Source: Aurelia coerulea
Taxonomy: Eukaryota; Cnidaria; Scyphozoa; Semaeostomeae; Ulmaridae
DNA: 64,000 nucleotides
Reading direction: 5' to 3'
Assembly: GCA_039566865.1 (NCBI GenBank)
Contig: CM076952.1
Span: 10,064,501 to 10,128,500 of the forward strand
Positions within the stretch are counted from its first letter, which is position 1, and each line of letters begins with the position of its first letter. The position numbers were made by a program, and so were the translations under genes. The notes beneath the pieces were generated by a model. That model had not been told where the DNA came from. It saw nothing but the letters and a program-made list of their open reading frames with translations, and made no database searches. Shown here piece after piece: positions 20,993 through 31,699 of this stretch.

Positions 20993-23631
20993 GAGATTTC
21001 CACCTTCCAGGCAATTTTACTTGGTTTTTTTTGCATGAATAGGAAGACTTTGATGTTAAAATGTGGAATCAGACGAATTTACCAAAAAAGCGTGACTTAT
21101 CCCAAAATTGTAGATTTTGTAGCAATTAGGAAAAGTATTGCAATGTTTCGCTGGCGCGAGCATCTTGAAAACTTGACATGCCCTAATGAACAGGTTAAAC
21201 TACTTAATGAAGTCCTCTTGAACATTTATACTAATTTCATACCTAATGAGGTTAAGACGATTAGGCCCTGCCAAGCACCCTGGATAACACAGACTATTAA
21301 AAACTTTTTGAGGAAAAAGAATCATGCCTATAAAAATTTTGTGAGGAATGGTCGACCAGAAAACAAATTTGAAGGAATTCAAAGGATGGTAACTGAAGGT
21401 TCAAAATTGATAGAGGATGCAAAACGGAATTACTTTCTGAAGGCTGGGAACACTTTAGCCAATCCTGGGACTGCCAGAAAAACATATTGGTCCTTAATTA
21501 ACACCGTTCTGAACAAGGCCAAAATTCCTATAATACCGCCCCTCTTGGAGAATGAATTATTCATAACAGATTTCACTGAAAAGGCACAGTTATTCAATGA
21601 ATATTTTATACTTCAGTGTACTACAATTGATACAGGCAGTCAGATCCCACAACATGTTCCAGTAACAACTACATTGATTGATGAATTTACCATTTCTGAA
21701 GAAAAGATACTAAATATAATCAGATCACTTAACATTAATAAAGCACATGACTGGGATGAAATATCTGTGAGGATGATAAAACTAAGTGACGCTGCATTGA
21801 TTGTACCGTTGAAAATAATCTTTTCAAACTGCTTGAGGCATGGATCTTTTCCCGAAATATGGAAACATGCAAATGTAGTGCCAGTTCATAAGAAAAATGA
21901 GAAAAATCTCAAAGGGAATTATCGTCCAATTTCTCTCCTTCCAATTTTTGGGAAAATTCTTGAAAAACTAGTATACGATTCATTATACACTCACCTTGTT
22001 TCCTGTGAGTTATTGAATCCAAATCAATCAGGTTTTCGTCCCGGTGATTCCACTATCAACCAATTAATCTCTATAACGCATACAATTTTTAAGGCCTTCG
22101 ATTGTAATCCCCCCCTCGATGTTCGCTCAGTTTATCTTGATCTTTCTAAGGCATTTGACAGGGTATGGCATGATGGTCTAATTTACAAACTTAAGCGGTG
22201 TGGTGTCTCAGGGCAACTTCTTTCCCTTGTTGAAAGCTTTCTGCAGAATCGGAAACAGCGAACTGTGCTGAATGGTCAGTGTTCTGGTTGGGGAGATATA
22301 TCAGCTGGAGTGCCACAGGGTTCCATTTTAGGTCCCTTATTCTTCCTTGTTTACATAAATGATCTAACTGTAGACTTGAAGTGTAATGTTAAGCTTTTTG
22401 CTGATGATACATCGCTTTTTACGATCGTGCAAGATCCAAATACAGCTGCCAGTGATATGAATCACGACTTGGAGTTGATAAAAAAGTGGGCTCATGACTG
22501 GAGGATGTCATTCAATCCTGATGCGCGAAAGCAAGCTGTTGAAGTAATATTTTCAAGGAAAACAAGGCAGTTGATCATCCAGTAATCGTCTTTAATAACA
22601 CACCTGTGAAGGTAGTAGATGAGCATAAGCACCTGGGAATGTTCCTTGACTCAAAACTCTCGTTCTCCACTCATATCAAAGAAGTTATCTCTAAAACAAG
22701 GAAGGGCATTGGCATGCTGAAGTATCTCTCCAAATATCTGCCCAGGCATACCTTAAACGAATTATACAAGCTGTATGTTCGACCACATTTAGATTATGGG
22801 GATGTCATTTACCACAGTCCTGCAAAAGTATGCGAATTTAGTCATAGCGTCATTTTGCCGAACCAAATGGAAAAGTTAGAATCCGTTCAATATTCTGCTG
22901 CTCTAGCAGTATCCGGCGCATGGAGGGGGACATCACGAGAGAAGGTATACGCTGAGCTTGGTTGGGCATCGCTAAGTCTACGAAGGTGGAGTAGACGACT
23001 TACTCTGTTTACAAATTCATAAATAATCTGACTCCTGGGTATACTAAAGATCCAATCCCACCACTTCGGCAGTCGCAATATTCTTTTCGCAACCAGGATG
23101 TGGTCGGACGAATAGTGACAAGGACAGAAAAATTTCAATCTAGTTTTTATCCAAATTGCTTAACTGAATGGAACAATCTGGATCCCGAGATTAGACTTGC
23201 ACCCTCAGTTGCTGTTTTTAAGAAAAAGCTACTCGCGATAATCCGCCCCCCTGCAAAACCCGTTTTTGGTATTCACGACCCAATCGGCCGGCCTATCCCA
23301 TCTTACTCAACTTAGGGTTGGTCTCAGTAAACTGAACTTGCATAAATTCCAACACAATTTCAGGGATACCTTAGATCCAATGTGCCCTTCGAATGATGGC
23401 ATTGAGGATACTGAACACTTCTTGTTGCTCTGCCCCTCGTTTGATTTGCAACGAAGAGATCTTCTCGCTGGAGTTTCGGCAATATTACGACCATTCGGAC
23501 ATAACAACCTTTCAAATAAGGTCCTGACGCAATATTTACTGTATGGCAATAAAGACCTATCTATTGATCTTAACAGAAAGATTCTCGAGTTGACCTTAGC
23601 TTTCATCCACAACACCGGTCGGTTTGATTGA
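20993..23631 (+). pseudogene. LINE-A ORF2 of copy 3, three frameshifts
   Basis: The frame is open to 22585 and includes a linker (FRWREHLENLTCPNEQVKLL), SGFRPGDSTINQLI, YLDLSKAFDRVWHDGL, AGVPQGSILGPLFFLVYIND and KLFADDTSLF. Compared with copy 2, one base is missing near 22560, another near 23008 (RLTLF/TNS), and four extra bases (a CCGG duplication) lie near 23290. After these shifts the sequence continues to the family C terminus (CPSNDGIEDTEHFLLLCPSF) and stops at 23629-23631. Damage is limited, so it is a fairly young but dead copy. Confidence 0.85.
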
Positions 23632-24142
23632 GGTCATTTTAATCTTTGTTATACGCCAAGTAACCATCAAGTCCCTTTACCTTTTTTTCGTCTTCTGTTT
23701 CTTCTTTCATTTAGAATAGTTACGTTGCATTATTTTATTTAATGGAAATGAACGATTGCGGAAAAGACAGTGGTATAATATTCCAACAAAAACCCTGGCT
23801 TTCTGCATTTAATTCATCGATCAAATTGACATAATTCGGTAGGAAGCAGGGAAATTGTTCTGAAACTCCTTTCCCACAGTCTTTATGCCGCAAACGTTCA
23901 TTGTAATTGATTTAGGTTGTAGTTAGCGTATAGTAATTAGTTTACAAGTATTCTTTGTTTTCTTTTTGTGCGTTGTCCTAGTAGTGTTCATTGTTTTTTG
24001 TTTTATGTAAGAACATGGGGTAGCCATGCCATTTTGCTCCTCACGTTATTGTCCCTGTAGTGTTGTGCAGTTGTATAGTATTAATATGTAGAGTAGGTAA
24101 ACATGTATTGTAAGAATTTTATATGGATAAAAAAAAAAAAAA
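20993..24142 (+). mobile_element. LINE-A copy 3, longest copy
   Basis: The copy contains the post-endonuclease linker, full RT, C terminus, 3' UTR (GGGGTAGCCATGCCATTTTG) and poly(A) at about 24130-24142. TGGAGCGCCGT occurs at 20982-20992 and again at 24161-24171, just after the tail, and may be part of an imprecise TSD. This is the basis for placing the 5' end near 20993. The endonuclease is mostly missing. Confidence 0.8.
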
Positions 24143-26101
24143 TTGTAGGGCATTTTTCTTTGGAGCGCCGTTGGGAGAACCGAAGAATTCACAAGAAACC
24201 GGACCTCAAACAATGAGCCCAAAAGCTTTCTTGCAATGATAAGTCATGTTCAAAGAGCAGCGGAGTACACAATCTTACGATAGCGGAAGAAAGCTCAGAA
24301 TCCTAATATATGTCACTTTTTATAAGGCAATCTTTATGTGAGTGAAAATTGCAGCAATTATGCCACGCCCATTTTTAAGAAGGTGCTCAGCGAATTTAAC
24401 GAACAACGCCTATTTCGGCATAGATAGCTGAGAACTCACTTCTTGTGTTGGGGATGACGGTGTTAAAATTTCACACAGAAATCTCTATGGGTTCTCAAGC
24501 TATGAGGTATTATTTGTTAACAATCATTTTCAGACAATCCTGGCCAAAAGAAGCTGGGACGCAGGCAAATTTCAGTGTCTTCATGATGTTTCCTAAAATA
24601 TCGAGGAGAAAACATACGTTTAGAGTCTCCTAATCCCCCCTTCCCCCTACTTCAATGTTGAGAAGGTCGAAAGGTTGGATCTTCATGCACCACTAAGAAG
24701 AAAAAGGGTTCGCAGTGAATTTGCTCCATGGCTTACCCCCTCTTTGAGAAATTCAATATTTGAAAGAGACAGGCTGAAGGTGCAAGCGGAGAAATCTCCT
24801 GAAGCATGGTCTGCCTACAAGAGGAAGCGTAATCAAGTAACAAATGAGATGCGCATTTCTATCAGGGATTATTACCATGGGTTAATCGAAGAAAATAAAG
24901 GAGACCCTAAGAAAATGTGGCGGACAATAAATAAAGTCCTAGATAAAAATGTTAATACAGTTTCACTCTCAAGTTTAGAAATAGATGGTAAATATCTCAC
25001 ACGAGAGCGTGATGTTGTGGAGGCAATGAACCATCACTTTGTTTCGGTTGGTCCAAAACTGGCGGAGAAGATCATTTCTAAGCCAGGTGATGATTGCCTC
25101 CGCTACATCAATTCAGAGTCAAATGAAATGGTATTCAAGTCTGTAGATGAAACTTATATGGCGAATGCTATTAGAAAGTTGAAGAATGGAAAAGCAGCAG
25201 GTCCAGATCAGGTTTCCACAACTATCATTAAAGATGTAGGGGATCTGGTATCAAAACCTCTGACAATGATTTTTAATTCATCGCTTATGGGTGGAGTCTT
25301 CCCAGATATTTGGAAAATTGCCAGAGTTACTCCTATTTTTAAGTCAGGTGCTAAGAAAGATGTTAATAATTATAGGCCTATATCAGTCATTTCGGTTTTC
25401 TCTAGGATCTTGGAGAGAATAGTTCATGACCAGCTTTTTGAGTTCCTGGCGGCAAATAAAATGATCACAAGAAACCAATCTGCATTTCAAAAACTATACT
25501 CCACTGTGACATCCTTCATTTGTAGCACCGATTCTTGGTATGAAAATATCGACTGCAAAAAACTGAATCTGACGATTTTTCTGGACCTTAAGAAAGCATT
25601 CGATACGGTCGATCACACAATCATGATTGAAAAACTGAGAGCATACGGCATCAAAGGGATCCCTGGAAACTGGTTCAAATCTTACCTTAATAATAGACAG
25701 CAATACTGTTCCCTAAACGGTAAAAAATCTAAGGCGAGAGAAGTTCAATGCAGCATACCCCAAGGCTCTTGTTTAGGCCCCCTTCTCTTCATAATATATC
25801 TAAATGATTTTGAACGAAGCCTAAAATTTTCGAAGGCAAATATCTATGCTGATGATACTAATGTGACAATAGCATCCAATGACATCGAACAACTAGTAGC
25901 GGATGCGCAAGAGGAGTTACTTAACATCTCTGAATGGATGAGAGTAAATAAGCTAAGTCCTAACCCCTCAAAAACAGAGTACTTGGTCATAGGCCACCCT
26001 CGGAAAACAAAAGCTGTAAATATACCGAATGGGTTAAAGATGAACACAAGAAAGAGACAATAAAAATATGTTCGTTGCGTGTGGTACTATGTAATTGAAC
26101 A

Positions 26102-26527
26102 GTAATAAAATATATAAATGATTTAAGTACCAAAAATAGCTTAGATGTTTAAAACACGACGTTTCGAGCATATACTCGTTATCAAGTGACTCGAAATCAA
26201 TCGAGCCGAGCAAAGAGAAGAGAAGATTCGACAAATAGGAAGGAATGCGAGATGCGACGTGACGTAGCGTAGATAGGGAATGGGGAATGGGAGGAATGTG
26301 AGAAAAGAGTAAGGAAGGACCTATTGCAGATAAGTAAATTGCTTATTTAGTCCGTTAGGATAAAGAGTTTTTAAGTTAAAAATTAAGCGTTTTTCCAATG
26401 TCTTGCGTTTGGTGGTGTCTTGAGGTGCATATAACAAGCCAAGAATGGACATGTCGGCAGTTGAATGGTTGGCTGAGTTGTAATGTCTGGATATGTTGCT
26501 GTCTGGATCGTTTTCATGGTTTTCATC
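26102..26527 (-). repeat. Left arm of the PLE-B inverted repeat
   Basis: It is 426 bp and reads, on minus, the same sequence as 26627-27052. I checked both ends and the encoded protein (68 identical residues at the C terminus). Equal arm length means no net indel. Confidence 0.9.
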
Positions 26528-26833
26528 TGCACCAAATGTCAATCTTTCTACATCGGCGAAACCTCCCGACAAATCAACAACCGTTTTGGGGAACATAAAC
26601 GTAATGTAAGAAACAAGATCCACCTCGATGAAAACCATGAAAACGATCCAGACAGCAACATATCCAGACATTACAACTCAGCCAACCATTCAACTGCCGA
26701 CATGTCCATTCTTGGCTTGTTATATGCACCTCAAGACACCACCAAACGCAAGACATTGGAAAAACGCTTAATTTTTAACTTAAAAACTCTTTATCCTAAC
26801 GGACTAAATAAGCAATTTACTTATCTGCAATAG
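26525..26833 (+). pseudogene. PLE-B GIY-YIG endonuclease C-terminal half
   Basis: The spacer encodes CTKCQSFYIGETSRQINNRF, the YIG motif with its downstream arginine. The right arm adds EHKRN, then SNISRHYNSANHSTADMSIL and FNLKTLYPNGLNKQF, typical of PLE endonuclease C termini. The frame is open further upstream only through antisense left-arm sequence, so the true N-terminal part and the RT are absent. Confidence 0.75.
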
Positions 26834-27052
26834 GTCCTTCCTTACTCTTTTCTCACATTCCTCCCATTCCCCATTCCCTATCTACGCTACGTCACGTCGC
26901 ATCTCGCATTCCTTCCTATTTGTCGAATCTTCTCTTCTCTTTGCTCGGCTCGATTGATTTCGAGTCACTTGATAACGAGTATATGCTCGAAACGTCGTGT
27001 TTTAAACATCTAAGCTATTTTTGGTACTTAAATCATTTATATATTTTATTAC
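26627..27052 (+). repeat. Right arm of the PLE-B inverted repeat
   Basis: It begins GATGAAAACCATGAAAACG and ends ATATTTTATTAC, the inverse of the left arm. It contains the GIY-YIG C-terminal coding part, a stop at 26831-26833, and the diverged hammerhead-like motif at 26968-26998. Confidence 0.9.
26968..26998 (+). ncRNA. Diverged hammerhead-like motif of PLE-B
   Basis: It reads TTGATAA, C, GAG-TATATG-CTC, GAAAC, GTC. The GAG/CUC stem, GAAAC and GUC agree with the other PLE motifs, but the CUGANGA block is changed at two core positions, so cleavage is unlikely. The left arm has the same motif inverted at 26156-26186. Confidence 0.4.
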
Positions 27053-27121
27053 AAGAAAGAGACGACTTGGAGTGAGTTCTTCAAACTTTTCTTTTACTCT
27101 TCTCTACTCTTGACGCGTTTC

Positions 27122-27151
27122 GACGCTATGGTCATCGTCAGAAGAATGACT
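27122..27151 (-). ncRNA. Hammerhead-like motif of PLE-A
   Basis: The minus strand, in PLE-A sense and downstream of its ORF, reads CTGACGA, T, GAC-CATAGC-GTC, GAAAC, GCGTC. The core blocks fit CUGANGA and GAAA. The GAC/GUC stem is preceded by one extra nucleotide. Confidence 0.45.
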
Positions 27152-27390
27152 ATTTTTACAATGGTATGCCCCTTTTATAGCCTTTTTTCAGTCACGTGAT
27201 TTAAAAGGGGTCACGTGATGCAAAATTGGGGTCACGTGATGCCGAATATGGCGTCATATGAATCCTTGATTGAGTTTTAAAGTTACGTTTTATGTGTAGA
27301 AAATGATAGGCCACAGGGAAACAAAGTATTGCATAAATGAGCGAACGGAAACAAAATGGCCTATCCCTTGGTTTTTTGAGGAATTTTTAT

Positions 27391-28534
27391 CTAATATTTG
27401 TCTGGATGGTTAAGTTTGTTATTCAAACCTTTTGGTGTTAGAGTCTGCAGCCGCTTAATCCAATTATCTTCATGGGTTTCAAGTAATTTTGTCAGTAACG
27501 TTCGATTATCGTGAACCTTGCATCTCTCGCAAAGACGTGGTGTTGTTCTTTAAAGTGTTTTTCTACGGGAAGGAGCTTATCGTATTGTGTTGATTTAATT
27601 CTAGAGCGATAGTTATTTAGTCTGTAATTGAAGGGCCATTCAGATTTACCAACGTACTGTATATTACAGCGAACGCATTCAAGGAGGTATACGACATTCA
27701 TGCTCCTACAATTTGATTTATGGGATATTTTGTATGTTTTTCGGGTTTTTATACTTGTGAAAGAGTTAGTCTTGATAACGTGATTGCAGCAAAGGCTTTT
27801 TTTGGTGTTGCAAGGTGAGCAATACTTGGCTGTTTGATTTTTTGCTTTCCTCCTTTGGACTTTACTGTTGGTGATGGTGTTGCTACCGATGATCTCTCGC
27901 AGGTTTTTACATCGACGGAACGCGATGATTGGAGGTTCCGGGAAAAGTGCCTGTATTTTTGGTTTTATATTTAAGATATTCCATCTTTCTCTTAAGATCT
28001 TACCTATTTGAGGGAGTGTAGAGTTGAAAGTAGTCACTAAGGGGATTCTTTTTGTTTTTTTCTTCGGAGTTTTTTGAAACGTAATTTCTCTTGGCTTTGT
28101 GATAGCTTTGTTAATCTGTTCGTGAAGTATTTCTGTGTGGTATCCACGGCGTCTAAAATTGTTTTTCATTTGCTCGCAATGGCTTTTTAGTTCACTTTCT
28201 TTTGTACAAATTCTTCTGAGTCTAAGTGCTTGAGAATAAGGAAGACTATTCTTTAGGTGTTTAGGGTGAGCTGACTTGTAGTGAAGATAGTTGTGTGTGT
28301 CGGTTGGTTTAGTGAAGAGAGTTGTTTGTAGTTGTCTGTTTTCATCGATGTATATGCGGGTGTCAAGGAAAGGAATTGATGTCGTTGATACTTCATAGTC
28401 GAACTTTATCGATGGGTGCTTGGTGTTTAGTCTTTCAGCAAATATCTTGAATCTTTCTTCATTACCTTTAAATATCATTAGGATGTCATCTATATACCTA
28501 CCGTAGTAAAGACAGTCGTTACCTACTTCAGGGA
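27391..28534 (-). pseudogene. PLE-A RT (C-terminal part) and GIY-YIG endonuclease
   Basis: The frame opens just inside the truncation with YYGRYIDDILMIFKG; YIDD is the RT catalytic motif C. The RT thumb follows (STTSIPFLDTRIYIDENRQL, FTKPTDTHNYLHYKSAHPKH). A Cys-containing linker (KYCSPCNTKKSLCCNHV) leads to the GIY-YIG domain: MNVVYLLECVRCNIQYVGKS, then WPFNYRLNNYRSRI and a downstream KHF segment. A TGA at 27492-27494 ends the main frame. A one-base shift there restores LLETHEDNWIKRLQTLTPKG, the usual PLE C-terminal signature, to a TAG at 27391-27393. RT motifs upstream of C are lost. Confidence 0.85.
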
Positions 28535-29473
28535 CCTACTACCGAATGGGTTAAAGTTGAATGACTCTGAAATAAAACGAGTTTCCAAAACCAAATCATT
28601 AGGAGTAATGGTTGATGAAAATCTGAAATGGGACGAGCAATTTAAAACTGTTAAGAACAAGATTTGTGGGGGACTTGCTTCACTGAAGAAACTGAAAAAT
28701 ATTCTCCCTCAGTTGAAGCTATGTAGTGTATATTACGCTATTGTTGAAAGTCACCTACGCTACGCCGATGTAATCTGGGGCAGTCTTCCAACAAGAAAAC
28801 TCGAAACTCTCCAACGATTACAAAATAGAGCCCAGTCGATAATCGAAAGTGCCAGATTAAATGACAAATTAAATGGTCCTGTGATTGGCTGAACGTCAAT
28901 AATCTTATTTCTTTTGATCGGTCAGTTATGACCTATAAGATTATGAATAAGTTAAGCCCCGAAAGCCTTGGGGGTAAATTTGAGCTAAGATCAATGCACT
29001 CAAGCTATGTAACAAGAAACTACCATGATCTTCAGATCCCAAGACTAAATACAGAACATGCAAAAAAGGGCTTCAAATATTCGGCTCTAAAAATCTGGAA
29101 CGATACGCCTGTTGATATACGAGAGGCCTCAACTCTCGGTTGCTTTAAAAAACAATTGAAAGCACACCTACTGGCTGATCAAAAACGTTAAATTCAAACA
29201 CGACCCCCTGGAAGAACAGCAATATTAACAATTTAGATACTACATTGCCTTTGAAATTATTTTTGTTTGTTTGTTTTACAAGATTGCACATATGTATTAT
29301 TAGATGCTGAAGGGTTTATTTTCGTGTATAAATATTTATTCATATCATATCATATCATATCATAAAGGCGTTTGATTCAAGCAACTTTGAAACGGGGGGA
29401 GCTTGGGGCACGTAATCAAAGACCGAAGTAGTGCAATTTTATGATTTGTCCCAAGTATTTTGGCCAAGATTGT

Positions 29474-29822
29474 AGCCCTACCCAAAATTCGGAAACAATC
29501 CTCGCTATAGTTGCTACCACACTCATTACTGCTCAGTTGGTGAGTACTAATGGCAGAATCACTTTCTTGTTTAGCCGGACCAGCTTTACATTTTCGTTTT
29601 CGTTGACACCGACCATTGCACCTGTCAGTACCTTTCCTTATTGCTAGGGGCACATGTGGTCTCATCCTGTCAACAAGTCTTTGGGATGCCCTACCTACGT
29701 AGCGAGCATCGCACTCGCACGTAAATTCATACACAACATTACTCAAGTTAATGGCAGGTATGACATCCTTTTGGACCTTAGGCTACATACGAAAAGACCC
29801 GCAAATAACCCTAGAATCAACG
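29474..29822 (-). pseudogene. PLE-C GIY-YIG domain
   Basis: On minus: DSRVICGSFRM, a stop, PKVQKDVIPAINLSNVVYEF, then TCECDARYVGRASQRLVDRM (GIY-YIG with VVYEF as the GIY strand and RYVG as YIG), RPHVP, and SAISTHQLSSNECGSNYSED ending ILGRA at the composite insertion. It is joined at about 29825 to the inverted 3' terminal copy. One stop and missing upstream RT mark it as dead. Confidence 0.8.
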
Positions 29823-29966
29823 GTGCTGTAACAACGGTGCTATTTTGGTTATTTTTTCTTTTACAGGAGTTAATAGTCTTCTTTCTACTGATTTCGGTGG
29901 TTTTTTTGTGTTTATGGGTTTAATATGATGAGTCCGTTATTCAAGACTATTTGAAACAAATTTAAC

Positions 29967-31003
29967 ATCTAAATAGCAAAGGTTCCAAATCTTTAAAAAG
30001 GTTCGTGTAAAATACAGGCTCTATTTCTTTGAACTGCATGGGTTTAAAGAAACATTAGCTATTTCGCATTAATTCTACCGTTAGATTGTTAGTTTTCTTT
30101 CTCAAGAATTTAAGAAAGATTTTGATGAAACTTAAAACCATCGTAATTTCTAAACTTTTTGAGGGAACATAGCATAATGTTCAAGAAAACTAATTTACCA
30201 ATGTCTACAATATGTTACCAAGCAAAAGTCTCTCACTCTTCTGGTTTATAATTTAGAAATTTGGGGATCTCACATCCTCAAATGAGTTGAAATATAAAAT
30301 ACAACATAATTTCGAAAGATATTCAAGATTTCTGAAAGGTCGAACGGTAGAATTATAGAAATGTAGGTAGCTAAAGTTTCTTTCAAGCCATTCAATTCCA
30401 AGAAATAGGTAATATAATTTACATCAACCTTTAACACCGATTTAAAAATTTTGATACTATGCTCATCGAAATTAACCTTTTCATCGAGATCATTCAAAAT
30501 TCATGACAGGACGTTTTAGTAAACAGCGATACCTCATTTTAGGACAGCCGGTAGGACTCACCTGTTCTGTGTTCACTGTCTCTTTTAAATTTTCAAGAGC
30601 TTTCTGGAAGAGATTCATGATCACTGTCGAGTTTTAGCATACCTTTAATATCCTCATAAAAACACAACGAGTACAAATTTACAAAAATACCGAAGAGACC
30701 ACGGAACTACATACCTCCCCTTGCGACTATCTACACAATGAAAATACATTAAATTCATGACAAAATTACAACTACAATAAATAACTAAATTTAATGACGA
30801 AGAACTAGTTACAGAAATAATTTGATATCGACTGCAAAGTTTTGTTCTGCTTTAATGTATTACTTCAGTCCACCGTCTATCCATTACGCGAATAAAATCG
30901 ATCGCGTTGGAATAACCCTGGCGTAAAGCTAAATGTTAGGACAGCACCTTGATTAGACTTTAACAAACTATGCCTTGTTTCACCAGTTCAATTAATTTAT
31001 AAG
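29967..31003. other. Unassigned AT-rich sequence
   Basis: I see no domain-bearing ORF, RNA gene or bordered repeat. Confidence 0.45.
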
Positions 31004-31005
31004 TA

Positions 31006-31697
31006 GGGGAGACCGGGGACAGTTGTAACACGGGGCAGTTGTAACACTGACTTTCACGCCTTGCAGAAAAGTGCAGAAAATCTGATTTTTGCATAGAACA
31101 TGCTCATTCTAACCTTCTACATACGACTTGAGATACAGAAATATTCAGCCAAAGTTTGCAAGATTTTCGGGGGAAAACATGTTTTTGAGTACGAAAGCAA
31201 ATACGTGCTTTCACCGTAAATTTGTGTCTGAAAGACTTGCTCTTGAGTAAAAAATTTCTTTTTCACGTCACGGACATGGCATCTATTTAGGATCAAAAGT
31301 ACGTTGAAACCTTTAAGCTCCACAGCTTATGAGAAGTCAAAATGGAAAATAACGATAGCTGACCAGGTGAACACGCTGTTACAATTGCCGATGGTTTGGT
31401 TTTGATTAATTTTCTTATCTGGTAGAACAATGTGCATCCATGCAGTGTTAAAAAGTTAAAAGTTGAAAGTTGTTTTTTTCTCAATCGATTCAATTTTTTT
31501 CAACTGATGCACCCAAATTTACAAAGAAATAAAAACCACGTTTTACAGGCAATAATCATCTGTGATGATTTTAAAGATATGTAACAATTGCTCCAACCAT
31601 TTTTTACAATTGCCCCATGTTCAAGAGCACAATTAATCATCATTTAGACGATATGGCTGATTTTCCAAAAAGTGTTACAATTGACCCCGGTCTCACC
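31006..31697. mobile_element. MITE family G, copy 1 (GGGGAGACCGGGG ends, TA target)
   Basis: The left end GGGGAGACCGGGGAC and the right end GACCCCGGTCTCACC are inverted, with TA at 31004-31005 and 31698-31699. The interior repeats GTAACACGGGGCA and TGTTACAATTG phrases. It aligns along most of its 692 bp with the copy at 40083-41410. No transposase. Confidence 0.75.
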
Positions 31698-31699
31698 TA

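Larger units (their letters stand above)
26058..27050 (+). mobile_element. PLE-B: Penelope-like 3' end as a perfect inverted repeat
   Basis: The insert in PLE-A has a 13-bp TSD (ACAAGAAAGAGAC). It consists of a 44-bp lead, a 426-bp left arm, a 99-bp spacer and a 426-bp right arm (two outer bases overlap the TSD). The spacer plus right arm encode a complete GIY-YIG half; the left arm is its inverted 3' part. The 44-bp lead resembles, in inverse orientation, the 40 bp that follow the related PLE end at 58990. Confidence 0.85.
26041..28541 (-). mobile_element. PLE-A: 5'-truncated Penelope-like element
   Basis: It is inserted in the CR1/L2 LINE with a 15-bp TSD (CCGAATGGGTTAAAG). On the minus strand it runs from RT motif C through GIY-YIG to a 3' UTR with a hammerhead-like motif, ending at 26041. 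It contains the PLE-B insertion at 26058-27050, flanked by ACAAGAAAGAGAC at 26045-26057 and 27051-27063. Confidence 0.85.
24675..29191 (+). pseudogene. CR1/L2-like LINE ORF2, interrupted
   Basis: The first segment (24675-26040) holds a linker (HAPLRRKRVRSEFAPWLT), AIRKLKNGKAAGPDQVSTTI, NNYRPISVISVFSRILERIV, FLDLKKAFDTVDHTIMIEKL (motif A), CSIPQGSCLGPLLFIIYLND (motif B), IYADDTNVTI (catalytic YADD, about 25,845), and EYLVIGHPRK. After the PLE insertion, 28557-29191 continues with SKTKSLGVMVDENLKWDEQF, SHLRYADVIWG and ALKIWNDTPVDIR. A one-base shift lies near 28890. Except for the insertion and that shift, the RT is well preserved. Confidence 0.85.
24674..29363 (+). mobile_element. CR1/L2-like LINE inserted in R2, split by PLE-A
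   Basis: It is 5'-truncated (starts within the linker before RT) and ends with a (CATAT)n tail at about 29339-29363. Short tandem-repeat tails instead of poly(A) are typical of CR1/L2. It carries the PLE-A insertion at 26041-28541, flanked by CCGAATGGGTTAAAG at 26026-26040 and 28542-28556. Confidence 0.85.
19966..29472. mobile_element. Composite TA-inserted element inside PLE-C
   Basis: The outer ends are CAATCCTGGCCAAAA and TTTTGGCCAAGATTG, flanked by TA at 19964-19965 and 29473-29474. Removing it restores PLE-C. The segment consists of two direct 246-bp copies (R1, R2) of one repeat, each bounded by these same inverted ends, enclosing 4.3 kb that starts TCTGAAAAATTG and ends CAATCATTTTCAGA. 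The interior contains LINE-A copy 3, and R2 contains a later CR1/L2 LINE. How two end-bounded copies came to flank the segment is unclear. Confidence 0.6.
24535..29472. repeat. R2: second copy of the 246-bp repeat, split by a LINE
   Basis: The parts are 24535-24673 and 29368-29472, separated by the CR1/L2 LINE at 24674-29363. AAAG at 24670-24673 and 29364-29367 is the short TSD. R1 provides the empty site. Confidence 0.75.
19437..29966 (-). mobile_element. PLE-C: Penelope-like element with inverted terminal repeat, split by a 9.5-kb insertion
   Basis: Minus-strand order: an inverted copy of the 3' end (about 29830-29966, reading plus), GIY-YIG coding sequence (29474-29822), a large insertion (19966-29472), the last coding codons (19861-19964), a UTR with a hammerhead-like motif, and the 3' end at about 19437-19560. 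The two terminal copies share TTTTACAGGAGTTAATAGTC and GGGTTTAATATGATGAGTCC in opposite orientation. Penelope elements are known to carry their LTR-like repeats in direct or inverted orientation. The RT domain is absent. Confidence 0.7.
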
